Assembly: GCF_032854445.1 (NCBI RefSeq)
Contig: NC_088300.1
Span: 19,635,608 to 19,699,607 of the forward strand
DNA from: Liolophura sinensis
Lineage: Eukaryota > Mollusca > Polyplacophora > Chitonida > Chitonidae
Direction of reading: 5' to 3'
DNA length: 64,000 nucleotides
Numbering within the stretch: the stretch's first letter is position 1; each line of letters starts with the position of its first letter. Shown piece after piece: positions 39,691 to 51,702 of this stretch. The position numbers and the translations under genes were made by a program. The notes beneath the pieces were generated by a model. That model did not search any database and had not been told where the DNA came from. It saw only the letters and a list, made by a program, of their open reading frames with translations.

Positions 39691-39788
39691 CAAAACCAGA
39701 CTAGCGATGACAGTATGATAGCTGGCAAATGGTCACACGTAACCGGTGAAATACGGCCTCCTGTCAGATTACCTCAGTAAGGGCTCAG
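39691..39788 (-). repeat. Dispersed repeat D, minus strand
   Basis: ATGATAGCTGGCAAATGGTC and ACACGTAACCGGTGAAATAC are the reverse of the core of the plus-strand copies, followed by ATTACCTCAGTAAGGG. Confidence 0.55.
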
Positions 39789-40065
39789 ACCTCTACCACT
39801 AAACTTGTATCTATTCCCTTTAAGGAAAAGAAAACATAAATTAACGCCAAAATCAGATGAAAGAGCGTCAAAATTTATTTGCAGTTGGTCTCTAATATCT
39901 TTTTCGAGCTTTTTTATCTGGAAGAAAGAGTATTTGGTCCCAAATAACCACCATACAAAAATTATTTTTGAGTGCCTTTTTCTCTTTAAGGAAAAATAGA
40001 ACAAATAGTGAAGTCCACATTTACGGCTACTTTTTCGCACTTTTCCGTACATTACACCTACGTGC

Positions 40066-40128
40066 ACTATGATTGAAGAAATTTTAAGTACGACGTTAAA
40101 CCATAAGCACTCACTCACTCACTCACCC
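40066..40128 (+). mobile_element. SINE group A, 3' tail fragment
   Basis: A short 3' piece containing AGTACGACGTTAAACCATA followed by (CACT)n. The rest of the element is absent. Confidence 0.65.
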
Positions 40129-40239
40129 TTCAGTTTCATGTGTAAGAAGTCCAGCAGAATTCTAGTGCAACACAGCCAAAGCTGATTGGCATACACATGT
40201 ACATGTTGAAATAAACACGGCTATTTGACCACTCCAATA

Positions 40240-40455
40240 TACAGGTCACATGTTTTCTATATTACAATAATGTTTTGGAGAAAACGTTGAAATGATCTAC
40301 CGAAAACGTCAGTGTTATAAAAATGATGCCAGTCATGTATATAACGCGTTTATGGATAAGACGTTTGCGTTCAGATAAAAACAGCAAGGCGTTTGCACAT
40401 TAATACGTGTGCTTTTATAAATACATGGCATGTGTCGTTAATATTTGCAGTGCAT
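40240..40455 (+). repeat. Dispersed repeat F, copy 2
   Basis: Same orientation as the copy at 9320. The last 130 bp are the best conserved. Confidence 0.62.
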
Positions 40456-41983
40456 GCAATGCTTTACGGATTTGGCACTGAACCGTATACACCGTTCCAT
40501 TATATTACACCGCTCGGTTACACGTCCCGCAAACCTGTAATTCGTAGTAAAACACTGCATGAGTCGGACAGCCATTTTTTTTTTATTGGACAATGAAAGC
40601 GGTTCAAGTCGAGCTCACTATCCCCTGTATGTTGAAGGACTGCAAAACGGTAATAATGACCAAACCGTAAGATATGATCCCTAGTATTGTGCTAGAGATC
40701 TCTCGATATTTGATGAGCTTCTTGTATTTCTTCAGCATTAACATCTATGTGCGATTCTGGGAGACCACATATCAACAGTGTATGTTGGTATCTGATATGC
40801 ATACAAATCCTACCTCTCTTTTTGCAGACCTGTACCTGTTCTATTAATGTTGGACTTCCATATTTGCAGAATATTGATGATTTCCTGCCTTTAGTTAACC
40901 GGCATCTAGCAAATGTTTTAAAAAAATAAATTCATCTTTACTGAATTTAAAGGAAGCTGTGGACTGCGATGCAACATTTTACCTGGAATTGCTTTTCTGT
41001 CATGCCGCCTTTCCAACAACAACTATAGTTTCAATTTTGACATTGTTAATTATTCTTGCTTGAACAGTAATATACCGGATGGTTTTGAATATGGCCTGTA
41101 CATATCTGTTCTTATTACGTCTGTTAGGTCCCCTGCCCATGTCAATTTTCAGTACTATAAATACTAACATGTCAAGGATGTTTTATCAAACGCATTCACT
41201 GTGATTTATTTTAAAGTTACGATGTGTTTATATCCACTGTGTGTAAAAATGGTTGGTGTCCTGATTCACCGTTGGTGTACATCACCATTACGTGTATTTC
41301 CACTTATACCAAGACTTAGGTATATATGCATGGAGTTGAATATAGCATCGCGTTACTGAATTTGACGGTTGTAACCAAACAGGACTAGATATTATGCGTT
41401 CTTTGGATTAATTTTGTGCATCTGGAAGATTTATATCGTTTATGAGGGAAAAATCATCATTGAAAAATGCTTCTCCGTACACCAATATACATGTACTTTC
41501 CGATTGCTTTAGTGGTTTGTGCTGAAAGTTGTTTTGGGAAATTGTCTTGTAATAATTTTCTTGTAACATTCATTACTATCGTTGGTAGTTGATATACGAA
41601 TTTATGACACCTATACATACGCATCTTCTGATCACAGTAATTATTTTTATTCAAAACTCCGGTATTATCTCTACAGTGCATGAAGCGTCGTGAGTCGTTG
41701 GATGGACTCAAGAAAAGGGACACAACTATGCGTTGTTTTTTTTGACTGAATTGCCTCCCTTAATTGGACCTTGTACAACTCGATAAACCAGAGCCTTCTA
41801 GGAACTAAATATATTAAATAAAAAAATTCTTGTGTCAAAGTTGAAAACAGTTAACTGCATGGGGTCTTCAACAACACATGTTAAAGAAAAGATGGCCAGT
41901 TCAGAATTTTCGTATTGTCGATGTGACAATGCATTAATCTGCTTTAACTAAAACAATCCACTATTTTCATCCATGGGCCAAGA

Positions 41984-42530
41984 AAATTGCTATGGAATAT
42001 AATTGAACGCAGTTGCGGAGCTCTTACCAAAGCAACAAACCATATTTGCTTTTGATGACTTAGGCGTTCACGAGGTATCCTTTGTATGAACACCTTATTA
42101 CAAACTTGTGCAGACCTACATTGAATCCTTGCTGTAGGTAAGGTGACAGAAATGAGATTGACAATTCCGTCCTTTCCAAATTTCAGTTTTCGAAGTTAGA
42201 CATACAGGCTAAAAATGCTATGAAATATAAATTAAACGCTGTTGGGGAACTCTTACCTGAGCAGCAAACCCATGTTTAATATTGATGTCATGCATACGAT
42301 AATAACAACCGATGACGCAGATTGAATTCTAGCTGTGAATGAAGTGAAAGGCGTAAAACTGACAAATCTGACTGGAACAAATCCCCTCAAACTTGCTAAA
42401 TGACTACAGTTAGCATCAAAATCTCGTTAAATATATTTTAAAAAGATATCTACATTTTGATCCTCGGTTATTTACCTAAAAGAACAAACTTTACAACAGT
42501 TTTCATAGTTGGACATATAGACTAGGTGCA
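41984..42530 (+). repeat. Tandem duplication, 2 copies of roughly 230-310 bp
   Basis: AATTGCTATGGAATATAA with GGAGCTCTTACC (41984-42055) recurs as AAATGCTATGAAATATAA with GGAACTCTTACC (42213-42286). TTTCGAAGTTAGACATACAG recurs as TTTCATAGTTGGACATATAG. Confidence 0.6.
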
Positions 42531-43293
42531 GTAACCTACATAATATCCACTCCAGTGAAACCTCCACATAACGTTGTGTCTAAGAATTCCAAGGTTCAAA
42601 TTGCTAGTGTACGTAAACTATGTGGTTAGTCTTACTAAGTATCATAGTCACGATCTCACCGTGACTCATCAGTTATAAACAAGGACAAAGATAAAAACAA
42701 ATATAAACAATGAATAGCTTGTTCAGTTGTGTTGCTGTATAACCATCAAATGGTCAAATCTACATGTAACTCGTCAGTATCACACGAACGGATTTACCGG
42801 AAATTGTTTATTGGAATGTTTACTTGAGACGTGAAGTTTATTTGAAGACGTGACATATGGTTTGTTTATAAATACAACAAGCAGTAAGCAGTAAACATGC
42901 TTGATATTTATGTCTTGGTAATTGATGGTGGCACAAACAGTGAAGAAATCTAACCCTGATATACGCCACTGCACACAGCATTAATTCTTCTGGAGTTTCC
43001 CTCCATAAGAAAACTTTTTGACTTACTGCTATCTAACATTCAGTTAAAATGTGAGGTTTTATACATAATAATAAAAAATCTATGCACAAGCTGAAAAACA
43101 CAATACTTTTGAAAGTGCAGTTATAAAGTCATGACGTGACAGGAATGTATATATATAACGTCGTAGCGTTTTCAATATACAAATAATGAAACGTATAGCT
43201 TCCTGTTTTTCCAATGTAAGTCAGCAAAACTCCACTAAATGACTATTTAGAGAGCTTTCAGTAACCTTGGCATGATCAGAGGTCTCCACGAGG

Positions 43294-43319
43294 TCATGTG
43301 ACTCTCACGTATCACGTGA
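43294..43319. promoter_or_regulatory. Paired E-boxes upstream of EPDR gene A
   Basis: TCATGTGA (43294-43301) and TCACGTGA (43312-43319) sit 24-49 bp upstream of the TATA box. Both have the TCAYRTGA form preferred by MITF/TFE-type bHLH-zip factors. Mammalian EPDR1 is lysosomal, so TFE-type control is an attractive but untested idea. Confidence 0.35.
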
Positions 43320-43342
43320 AAGAAAGCGCGTGCAGGACGAGA

Positions 43343-43349
43343 TATAAAG
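43343..43349 (+). promoter_or_regulatory. TATA box of EPDR gene A
   Basis: TATAAAG lies 92 bp before the ATG at 43441. A transcription start about 30 bp downstream would give a 5' UTR of roughly 65-70 nt with no intron. Genes B and C have no comparable TATA box next to the ATG. Confidence 0.6.
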
Positions 43350-43440
43350 AGGCGTGTCGAAGACGAACGTGTGCTTGTGTGATCCACGGTGCAGACGGTC
43401 TGGTCGATTTGGGTCGGTAAATAATAACAACTTTTTGAAA

Positions 43441-46400
43441 ATGAGGGGACTTTTTGTTTTGGCACTGGTAGTGGTGACAGTGTATGCCCAAGAGCCTCAG
43501 AGATGTGGTATGTACATCGTGGTTCCGCTTATTACCTGTATGGAGTACGCCCTCTGAAAACTACTGTACATACGAGTGGTACACAATACTGTGCGAACAA
43601 GGCACATCCACATACGTTTGTTTACCAGTAGTACACATGCAAAATAACATGTGTATCAGTGGTACACAATTTGGGTACTGCTAGTACACACACTATTGTG
43701 AATGTGCAAATCTGTACACAATCGTCTGTAGACAGCTTAGATTGTTTCCGTTTTTGTGTCCAGTGCACGTCTTAGTTTTCGGTAGATGTTCATTAATTCA
43801 TTATTCATTATTGTTCATTATTAAATTAAGCATTAATTATTTATAATTATTAAATTATTAGTAATGGACGTTTCGAAGGCCTACAACAGTTAGTTTAATG
43901 CATACAAAATCATAAAAATACTATACGCTTGTAAAGTTGTCTACCTCATTTATATGAAAAGGTGTATGCTAAAGTGTGCAGTATGCGTGAAAAAGACAAT
44001 CATACCGATATAGTGTGGTCAAATGTGAACGTACATTGTGTATGTAAGGTTTGGTAATCCAAGATAACTAATGGCAATTTTAACTCCTTGTTTACTTTTT
44101 GTATTCAGCGACACCAACAATCTGGGAGGCCCGTCTGTTCGAGGTAAGTAGACCATTGCCCACGGTTCCCGTTTCCTCCTTCCTTGTTAGATGATGTTTA
44201 TCCTGGTTGCCCATCATGACTAACTCTGTAGCGCTGTGATTACGTATGCCATCACAGTCCTGTCTTGATCCATAAGCTCACCAGAGCTACATAGCTAATC
44301 AAGGACCAGGATTGTGATCAAATCGCCAGGGTTAGGATGTGGAGATGTGTGAGGTTATATGCACCAGTAACTCCCGTGTGATAATATGGTTCGCCGTTCA
44401 GAATATGAATATGTAAACATGTAAAATCAGAGTACCATGTAGTTATATTGCAATGGTTGCAGTTTATGCCCCCACGTGATCTCTTCACAGTCATAAAAAA
44501 AATAATTATATATTCTTAAAGTGATAATATGGTTTCCTCTATTTTATTCCATTTATCATTCTTTACGTATTTTCATGTGATATTTTATGCGTGTGTTTGT
44601 GTTTTGAAAAGAATGGCTAGAGTTGCAAGAAAGCTCTACCTTTGTTAGGCTTATCAGTGGGAACGGAAATACTAGTTATCGATAACACATGTATTATCAT
44701 TACACGTGTGTCTTACAAAGCTGAAATACAATAGTTCTGTGCCCCACTATCTAATCGTTGATCCGGATAAAGGACGTCAAGTGATCGTCGCAAAGGCCAA
44801 GGGGTATCAATATCATGTGATCAGGCAGATAACTGCACGTGCATGCGCTACCGTACTTAGTAAAATATATGTATATGTACCCACATTGCTACAGCTTCAA
44901 AGCAGGGGAGCTGTCAGTTACACGACGAAGGGCCGTTGAATTCTCAGCCCGGTTTTCTCCACTGGAAAATAACCTGACCGCCGTCAAAAGTGAAATATTC
45001 TTACAACTCATAGGGTCCGGATTATGATGTATATCGTGTTCTCGTCCCTATACACGTACCTAAAACTGCCAACTACATGTACGCTAATCTTTATTGAAAA
45101 TATATCATCAGCAACGTTGTTTGTATCTACAATCTGAACTTAAGAGCACTGGTGCTTTGAACATCATTCTGTTCAGATCTTGTGCAATCTAGATTTATTT
45201 TACACTAGATTCCCACGGGCATTCAGAATACTTCTGGCAGTATAGATATTTTGTATTATTATTGTTTTAAATATAATTTCTTAATTACGTGAAGATTGAG
45301 TGATAAATCAATATGTAAAACAATATGTAAACAAATTCTTCCAAAATGTGAAACGGTTGTAGACGTCGTTAATCTTGTCATATCAGCGGTTCTGTAGGTC
45401 AGATAAGTACAAACTTTACCTGTTGATGAAGAGGTGCTATAAAATATAGTTCAACACGCCTCCCACTTCTGTCTAACTGAACCCTCGCGGCTTGACAGGG
45501 CTTGTCACCGTGGCTAAAGTGCCAACTTCACTGGCGTCTCTTGTGAAAAGTTCATGAAACTAGGGTCAGATCTTCCACTATAAGTTCATCTACTGTTTCT
45601 GTGATAACAAGTTTATGTCTTTCTGTCTGTTTGTCTGTCTGTCTATCTGGATATTTGTATGTTCTAATTGTGCCTGTGTTCATCTCTGCTTATCTTTGTT
45701 CATGCTATCGCATATGAGTGTCTGTTTGTCTGTCTGCCGTTGAGCTATCTCTTGGTAGTTAAATGTGCATATTATGCAAATACTGACATACGTCAGAGTA
45801 CCAGGAAACACACACACGCACGCACGAACATACGCACACACACACACACACACACATACCCGCATGCACGCACAGACGCACAGGCACGCACAAACATATA
45901 TATGTGACAGTATAGCTACTCTGAGGAACCCTGGCAAGCGGTGAAGGTTTAGTTCAGATAGGAGTGGGAGGCGTGTTGCACTATTTATATATGTATATAT
46001 AGGAATGTGTATATATAACCATAAACCGTACATTTTAACACCCTGATACACATGTACCATGACTTAGATCATCGCTGACAAAGAGCAGAAAACACTGGGT
46101 TCCAGACACTTATACTGAGAACCCGTTATATTACACTGTACAAACTTTAGGTCTTTGTATCAGATGTTACAGAATTTTTCAGAAGTGAATCTTGGACAAG
46201 TTTCGGTTGCATTGAGGCGGCAGCCATGCAACTCCAGGTATTGACTGAACCTTAGAAAACGTTCGAACTTTGTATTTGTAGCAAGACAGAAGCAAGAACT
46301 TCCAGAGGCGCGCTAAGCTGTCTTATGATGAGGTGAACCAGCGCGTCAGGCGGATTGAGGAGGTGGACTTCAGCGAGTCTCGGGACTTCTACGACGAACT

Positions 46401-49036
46401 CTTCCTCCATAATGTCGTGAGTATGCCCGTTGTCAAATCTGAGTTTATATTATTCTTCACTAGCACTCAGAAGCCGCGTGACAGTAGACGTCTGCTTTGG
46501 ATAAAGTTGGATAAACTACAGGAACCGTGTCACAGTAGATGGCTGAAGAGGATACAGTTGGTAAGTACAAGTAACGTGTGACAGTAGGCGGCTGATTTGG
46601 ATAAACTTGGTAACACTACAGAAACCGTGCCACAGTAGATAGCTGATGGGGATATAATTGGTAACCACAGAAACCGCGTCACAGTAGGTGGCTGATGGGG
46701 AGATAATTGGTAACCACAGAAACCGTGTCACAGTAGATGGCGGAAGGGGATACAATTGCTAACTACAGGTAACGTGTGACAGTAGATGGCTGTAACAGAT
46801 ACAATTGGTAACTGCATAAAGCATGTGTCAGTAGACGGTTGATGGGGATACAGTTGGTAACTACAGAAAATGCGTGACAGCGGATGGCTGCATGGGATGC
46901 TGTTGATAACTACAGAAACCTAGCCTACCTCTACCAAACTGGCATGACTGTTATTAAAAAGTAGCAAAAATGTGGCTCTCAGTATATGTGATGGAAGTGG
47001 GTACATGCGTCCCACACTGGTTGTATGAGATGTGATCCCTAACCATTTTCAAGACTGTGTATAATAATTTGTGTCCCAGGTAATTTCTTATTGTCCACCG
47101 GTTACAGGGTATTGCCTACCGTCTTAACCTGCGCACACGTGTCTGCAACGTGACAGCCCTTTCGTCACCCTTCAGACGGGTGGGTATCCCGACGTTCGCC
47201 AAGTTCCGTGGGGAAGGTTACATCGGTGCGTCTGTCCCTAACGCGGGGGTACTTGTGTCTTTGTGGGACGGGGCAACACCCGACGGAGGTAATGAGCGAA
47301 ATGTCTTTATTCATAGGTCCTACAAGTGTCTATGATATGATTATTGCAGTACATGCCTATTAAGGTTTTTTTCTGGCTTCCTCTTCGGTCGCGCTTTGGA
47401 AGGTTTCCCCGGTTTCCTCTCACCATATGCTGACCACCGTCGAATAGGTGAAGTATTCTTGATGTATTTTTTGATTGGTGTTTCACGCCTATAATATTCT
47501 TGAGTACGGCGTAAAACACAAATCAGATGAATAAAATAAATTATAATGGAGTACCTAAAGGAAGGTGGTAACATCTAAATATATGAGCCAAATCACAAAA
47601 AATTACAAAAATATACTGATAAACATTTCTAGAAATCTTGAGACAAATTCAGGATTCAAATGGCTAACACATACAGATCAACAATTTGACTGCGTAGACT
47701 GATTCTGTGAGTATATCCGTCTTGCAGATGCTTAGTGTTTGAAAGCAAGAGTTCAGATGTGCCCATAACAAAGCAATATTTTTGTGCATAATTCCATGAT
47801 ACTGTGGTTGTATCGCCATAGCTTATATGTGTCACCAGCAGTCGTCTCGATATGATGCGTAACAACGACGGAGAGCAATAAAACATATTGGCCAGGTTGT
47901 ATTTTGCCTATATAACTGTTATCTTTCTAACGTTACCATCTTACAGTGCTGAGCCCGATACTTTCCCTTGCATATATAAAAATAACAGGGTAACCTGCGG
48001 ATGGTTATGGGTTTTACTGGGCACTGTTTTCCTCCCACCATAATGATGGCCGCCGTGTTATAAGGGAAATAATAAATTTATTAAAACACATATCAAGTAA
48101 ATAAATAACAAAAATAAATAAAAATATAGGCGTGTACTTCACTTTGAACTTTGATCATTTCTCTATAGGCTTTTACTTCGGCGCCTGGACTGTCTTGGAC
48201 TGTGTGCCAGTTAATGATGGTTACTTCAGTAACCAGACTGGATTCATCAGCTGGAAGTGAGTATATTCATATTATTATAAAAGTCGATTCATCAAATCTC
48301 AGAAGTCGAAGGTCGATTGGCAAGGTTCGCCGTCACACAGAAACACAGGTATAGAAAATGCATGTCAACACCATACAACATTGTTGAATCGGTAATTGTG
48401 CATGTGTATTTTTTTGTCAACAAGATGAGTGAAATTAGCCAATCAGTGGGCGTGTAGAAATAACGTACAAAGGCGAAAGAGAGAAACTGGTCTCACGAAT
48501 TAAAAATACCCTCGCCTGAACAACACTCTGACTAAAGATTGCAAAGACAGGGACAAAAGAAAATCATTGTGTCTCATGCATTGGAGAGAAACATGGAGAT
48601 TTCCATCTCACTTATCTAAAGTTTGGTAACAAAACACAGCTCAACACACGACAACAGTGGTTGGACAATGTTGACCTATCTGATTTGTAGTGTAGAGGGG
48701 ACACTCAACTTGCTGTTGAGTCAACTTGAATGAACGATGTTGGATAGTCTGGAAGGGGCTTAAGCCTGTTTTGTTTATTACCATTGCGAATCGTCAACAG
48801 TGCGAACCATTTTTTCGACCAAACGTGTTCTTACTTTGACAGGTTGATTGTTGATAATTGTGCTATAAGTTATCCACTGAATGCTTCTCTTTTTTGTATC
48901 ATTCTCAGGTGAACCCCATTTATTTCTGGTTTTTGTTCTTTGCAGTTTCTTTGATGTCACCCTCGGTATTTCCGACCCCAATGTCTTCGTTCCTCCATCA
49001 GAGTGTGCCAGTCAGGAATTCAAAGTTGTAGTCTAA
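43441..49036 (+). CDS. epdr1-like: Ependymin-related protein, gene A (6 exons, 198 aa)
   Basis: Exons: 43441-43507, 44109-44143, 46282-46416, 47108-47288, 48169-48256 and 48946-49036; all introns are GT-AG, phases 1, 0, 0, 1, 2. The product starts with a signal peptide (MRGLFVLALVVVTVYAQ), so it is secreted or sent to the endomembrane system. The mature part has four cysteines (22, 92, 151, 189), as is typical of ependymins, with N-X-T sites at 93 (NVT) and 161 (NQT). Landmarks are TPTIWEAR near 24-31, SYDEVNQRVRRIEE near 48-61, YRLNLRTR near 83-90, GYIGASVP in exon 4 and GISDPNVFVPPSEC at 176-189. Ependymin-family proteins are secreted or lysosomal and bind lipid or calcium; the role of this copy is unknown. 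It lacks the RPWHPYGIP segment of genes B and C and ends in a short hydrophobic tail (FKVVV). The ATG is set by the signal peptide and by a TATA box 92-98 bp upstream. The family call is firm; the exact exon ends are very likely. Confidence 0.93.
44900..45015 (+). mobile_element. SINE, group B, weak fragment (EPDR A intron 2)
   Basis: CCCGGTTTTCTCCACTGG and CTGACCGCCGTCAAAAGTGA resemble the group B 3' half; the rest is too diverged to be sure. Confidence 0.35.
45430..45990. mobile_element. Fold-back (inverted-repeat) element in EPDR A intron 2
   Basis: GCAACACGCCTCCCACT-type ends at about 45447-45520 recur inverted at about 45905-45985, with GCTTG.CAGGG also shared inside each arm. The arms are about 70-90 bp and enclose about 380 bp that contain a CA/CG-rich microsatellite. 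Length and structure suit a MITE or an aborted DNA transposon. No target-site duplication was identified. Confidence 0.5.
45810..45898 (+). repeat. CA/CG-rich microsatellite
   Basis: Runs of (AC)n with ACGC and ATGC variants inside the fold-back element of EPDR A intron 2. Confidence 0.8.
46468..46920 (+). repeat. Minisatellite of 49-51 bp units in EPDR A intron 3
   Basis: Nine adjacent units follow the pattern CAGAAACCGTGTCACAGTAG, ATGGCTGATGGGGATACA and ATTGGTAACTA, each 49-51 bp with 5-25% differences. It starts about 50 bp after the exon 3 donor. Confidence 0.85.
47372..47541 (+). mobile_element. SINE, group B, rearranged (EPDR A intron 4)
   Basis: GGTTTCCTCTCACCATATGC, ACCGCCGTCGAATAGGTG and a terminal TTGAGTACGGCGTAAAACAC. 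A small reversed piece (TTTGATTGGTGTTTCACGCC) lies inside, so a second copy seems to have inserted or the tail was duplicated. Confidence 0.6.
47590..47890 (+). repeat. Dispersed repeat E, copy 1 (EPDR A intron 4)
   Basis: About 270-300 bp that align with 49960-50225. Shared blocks include CAACAATTTGACTG, TAGTGTTTGAAAG, ACAAAGCAATATTT and ATGTGTCACCAG. One copy lies in intron 4 of gene A and the other 0.9 kb past its stop. Confidence 0.6.
47986..48112 (+). mobile_element. SINE, group B, 3' half (EPDR A intron 4)
   Basis: CCTGCGGATGGTTATGGG, CCACCATAATGATGGCCGCC and a degraded AAAACACATATCAAGTAAAT end, finishing about 57 bp before exon 5. Confidence 0.6.
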
Positions 49037-49308
49037 ATCATGTTTATAAGTACTAGCAAAACATCATAGGCGCATGACCAACTCTGCGGAACATACAGGC
49101 GCTGGTAGCTGGATTCGTGTACTGCTCTGTCCGATGTATTTGTATGCTCTGCAAGGCCAGTACAAGAACCCATTTACCATGGAACTGTAGTTAGTGTCTC
49201 CACACCCTTGGAGACCGCTTAGTCCGTTACTGGGGCAGGCGATTATCCTAATCCACTAGACTGATACTCCATCATAACTTTGTGTGTAATTTATGCGAGA
49301 GTTGCATC

Positions 49309-49326
49309 AATAAACATGTAAATAAA
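49309..49326 (+). terminator. Poly(A) signals of EPDR gene A
   Basis: Two AATAAA hexamers, at 49309-49314 and 49321-49326, lie about 275-290 bp after the stop codon. They would give a 3' UTR of about 300 nt. Confidence 0.55.
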
Positions 49327-49959
49327 ACCCATTAACACATTCACACGAACTCATTGTGCCAAGTTATTTTTGTTTTATGAAGGTTATTGGGGTTATTCCT
49401 TGCCTTCAGAGTAATGTAAAATGTAATCGAATCTTGAATGGGAACGTTTCACACTTAATTGAAAGTGGAATTCATTGCTAATTTTTGCTTTATTTCCGGT
49501 CTGTATGCGTTTACCTGGTCAAGCGTTTGGGCAGTCTTGTTTGGACCTGTTTGGCTTAAGCTCACTGGTCTCCTTTTGCGCATGCTGCTGCAGTGGTGTA
49601 CATCCATATCATTATGCACGTATCCATGATAAACTAGGGATATTAAGTTGGGCATGTCCGTCTATCAGCCTATCCATCCTCGGATCCCCTGATCAAGTTC
49701 GAAAACCAGCCCAATTCGTACATAAGTTTTGAATATTTCTTTCCCGATTCTCAGTTCTTGTTGGTTTCCCTGCAATAACTGCAGCTTCAAATATTGCAGC
49801 TGTGCCATACTCATGTCTATCAGATCATGATATAAAATTTGTACACTATCTAAATTATTGTAAGCAATTTCTGGAACAGCCATTACATATTCACTTTGGT
49901 TTGTTTCATAAACCTGACCACCCTCATGTAAACAAAACATTCATGAATACAGCATTCAC

Positions 49960-50225
49960 AAAACCCCACCACATATTGAAAAACATTTCCAGAAATCCTG
50001 AAAATCCTGACTGACAAATTCAAGATTTCAACCGGTAACGCATACTGGTCAACAATTTAACTGTATAGACTGATTGAATTCGTATATCCGCCTTAGTGTT
50101 TGAAAGTAAGACACGTGCCCATTACAAAGCAATATTTGTCTGAATAATGGAAATGTGGCTCTATCTCCCGAGCCTTTTTATGTGTCACCAGTAGTCAGCA
50201 ACCATATGGCATATAACAACAGCGG
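49960..50225 (+). repeat. Dispersed repeat E, copy 2 (downstream of EPDR A)
   Basis: Direct repeat of 47590-47890 with moderate divergence and several small indels. No coding capacity or terminal repeat was seen in either. Confidence 0.6.
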
Positions 50226-50872
50226 AGGGCCGTGAATACAGTATTCACCAATTAATAATGATAATGAAGTGCAGAATGCAGTGAAATGTACAAATTCTTC
50301 AACAGCAGAAAAAGGGACAAACTCAGGATTGTTATCCTCTCAGTTACTCGTGCGGAATCATTTAGGAAAATAAAAAGTCATCCGGATCAACAGCACACGT
50401 TTATGGAGTCGACCATAGCCCAAGGTCGTGCAAGCTGTGCACAACGTTTCAACTAAGGCCTTGCATAACTTTTTCCGTTAAGTTGCGGAAAAACATGCAG
50501 ATATAGAAATAAACGCCCACAAAAACATAACATCCTAAGCGGAGGTAGTATGCCTAATGGTGGTCGAATACTCACCTGTTATTTTATCTTATGAGGACTG
50601 GCCAAAATACAGCGCATGTACCGGTATTAACCACTTTCCTATATATTATCACTTCTTTAACTGTTTTTTGTCGCACACCATACAAGCTAATATTTCACTT
50701 AAACGATGGCATGTAGTCAGGAGTATGTGCGTCGGAAGCCGGTGACAGCTCAGAGAAGGCACAATCACTGGAAGTATACCCACCAAACTTCCTGACGTAC
50801 AGGGGCAGAGAAACTAACGGGTGATCGGTTTGAGCACGTGACCAAATACCTGTCGTCTGCGAATCCAGGACA

Positions 50873-51702
50873 AAAGCCCAGGAGGGCAAAAGCTCCGCGG
50901 ACATAAGCTCCGCGAACAAAAACCCCGGCGGACAAAAGCCCCGTTGTCTTAATTAACAGACAAAACAATAGTATGACTTTGTTTTCCATCTAAAAATTTT
51001 CGTCAAAGCATACCTCAGTCCATCACACGGGTTTCTCAGCTTTCCTCTCATAACCATTGTTCACGTACGTTTTCAAAACAATATTGCCAACAATGACACT
51101 CTGTGATGGCCCTAATATTATTATCGAATGCTTTTCGTCGAGCAAATATAAGATTATTCTACCATTATACTTAATTTGTCTGGCTAAAATATTTCAGCAT
51201 GGCATACATGTTATAGCTTACTACGATTCACAGCTGCCCTAAAAGGTATGCATTTTGAGACGGTCTACAGGCATGTTATGCAATTTTATGTGTTCGCTAT
51301 AGACATGTTCAAAAATTTTGATTATTTAGAAATTTACTATTACTGTGCAATTGTTTCTATTATATATGTCCAACAAGGATGTGTATTATTCGTTGAAGAT
51401 CTTTTTTCTTAGAGTATGGGAAACATTCTGACACAAGATACAATACAGCAGTTGTTTACTATACTTGTACACTTCTTTAGTTTTCAGGTAAGCCTGGAAT
51501 GGTTGTGGAGCATTCTGTATACCACTGAGAGATATATAGCTATTCCCGATGCCGTCAAACACGGATAGAATACATGGGAGAATATTTCAGGTTTTCTCAA
51601 ACAAGCAAACAACTTGCGCGATTTACAATATACGCTTAATACTAATTGAAGCGTGTATGTCCTAGAGGTTTTTGTTCGTCGGGGCTTTTGTCCGTCCCCC
51701 GT
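50873..51702. mobile_element. Candidate inverted-repeat element with short subrepeats
   Basis: The left end has 4-5 tandem units of the type GGACAAAAGCCCCG / GAACAAAAACCCCG (50873-50945). The right end has the reverse of two such units (51667-51702). Subterminal repeats in opposite orientation around about 720 bp suggest a non-autonomous DNA transposon. Confidence 0.4.

Larger units (their letters stand above)
37286..43293. other. Mostly gene-less stretch left of EPDR gene A
   Basis: Holds repeats of groups D (39691) and F (40240), a SINE tail (40066), an AT-rich tandem repeat (39469) and the duplication at 41984-42530. No coding sequence was recognised. Confidence 0.45.

Noticed and set aside
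45680-46060. 126-codon minus frame rich in Cys and Val
   Set aside because: Created by the CA/CG microsatellite in the fold-back element within EPDR A intron 2.
46516-46755. Repetitive minus frame with units containing YPLPPSTVTRFLW
   Set aside because: It is the 50-bp minisatellite read in reverse. Units of 49-51 bp would shift the frame, and it lies in an intron.
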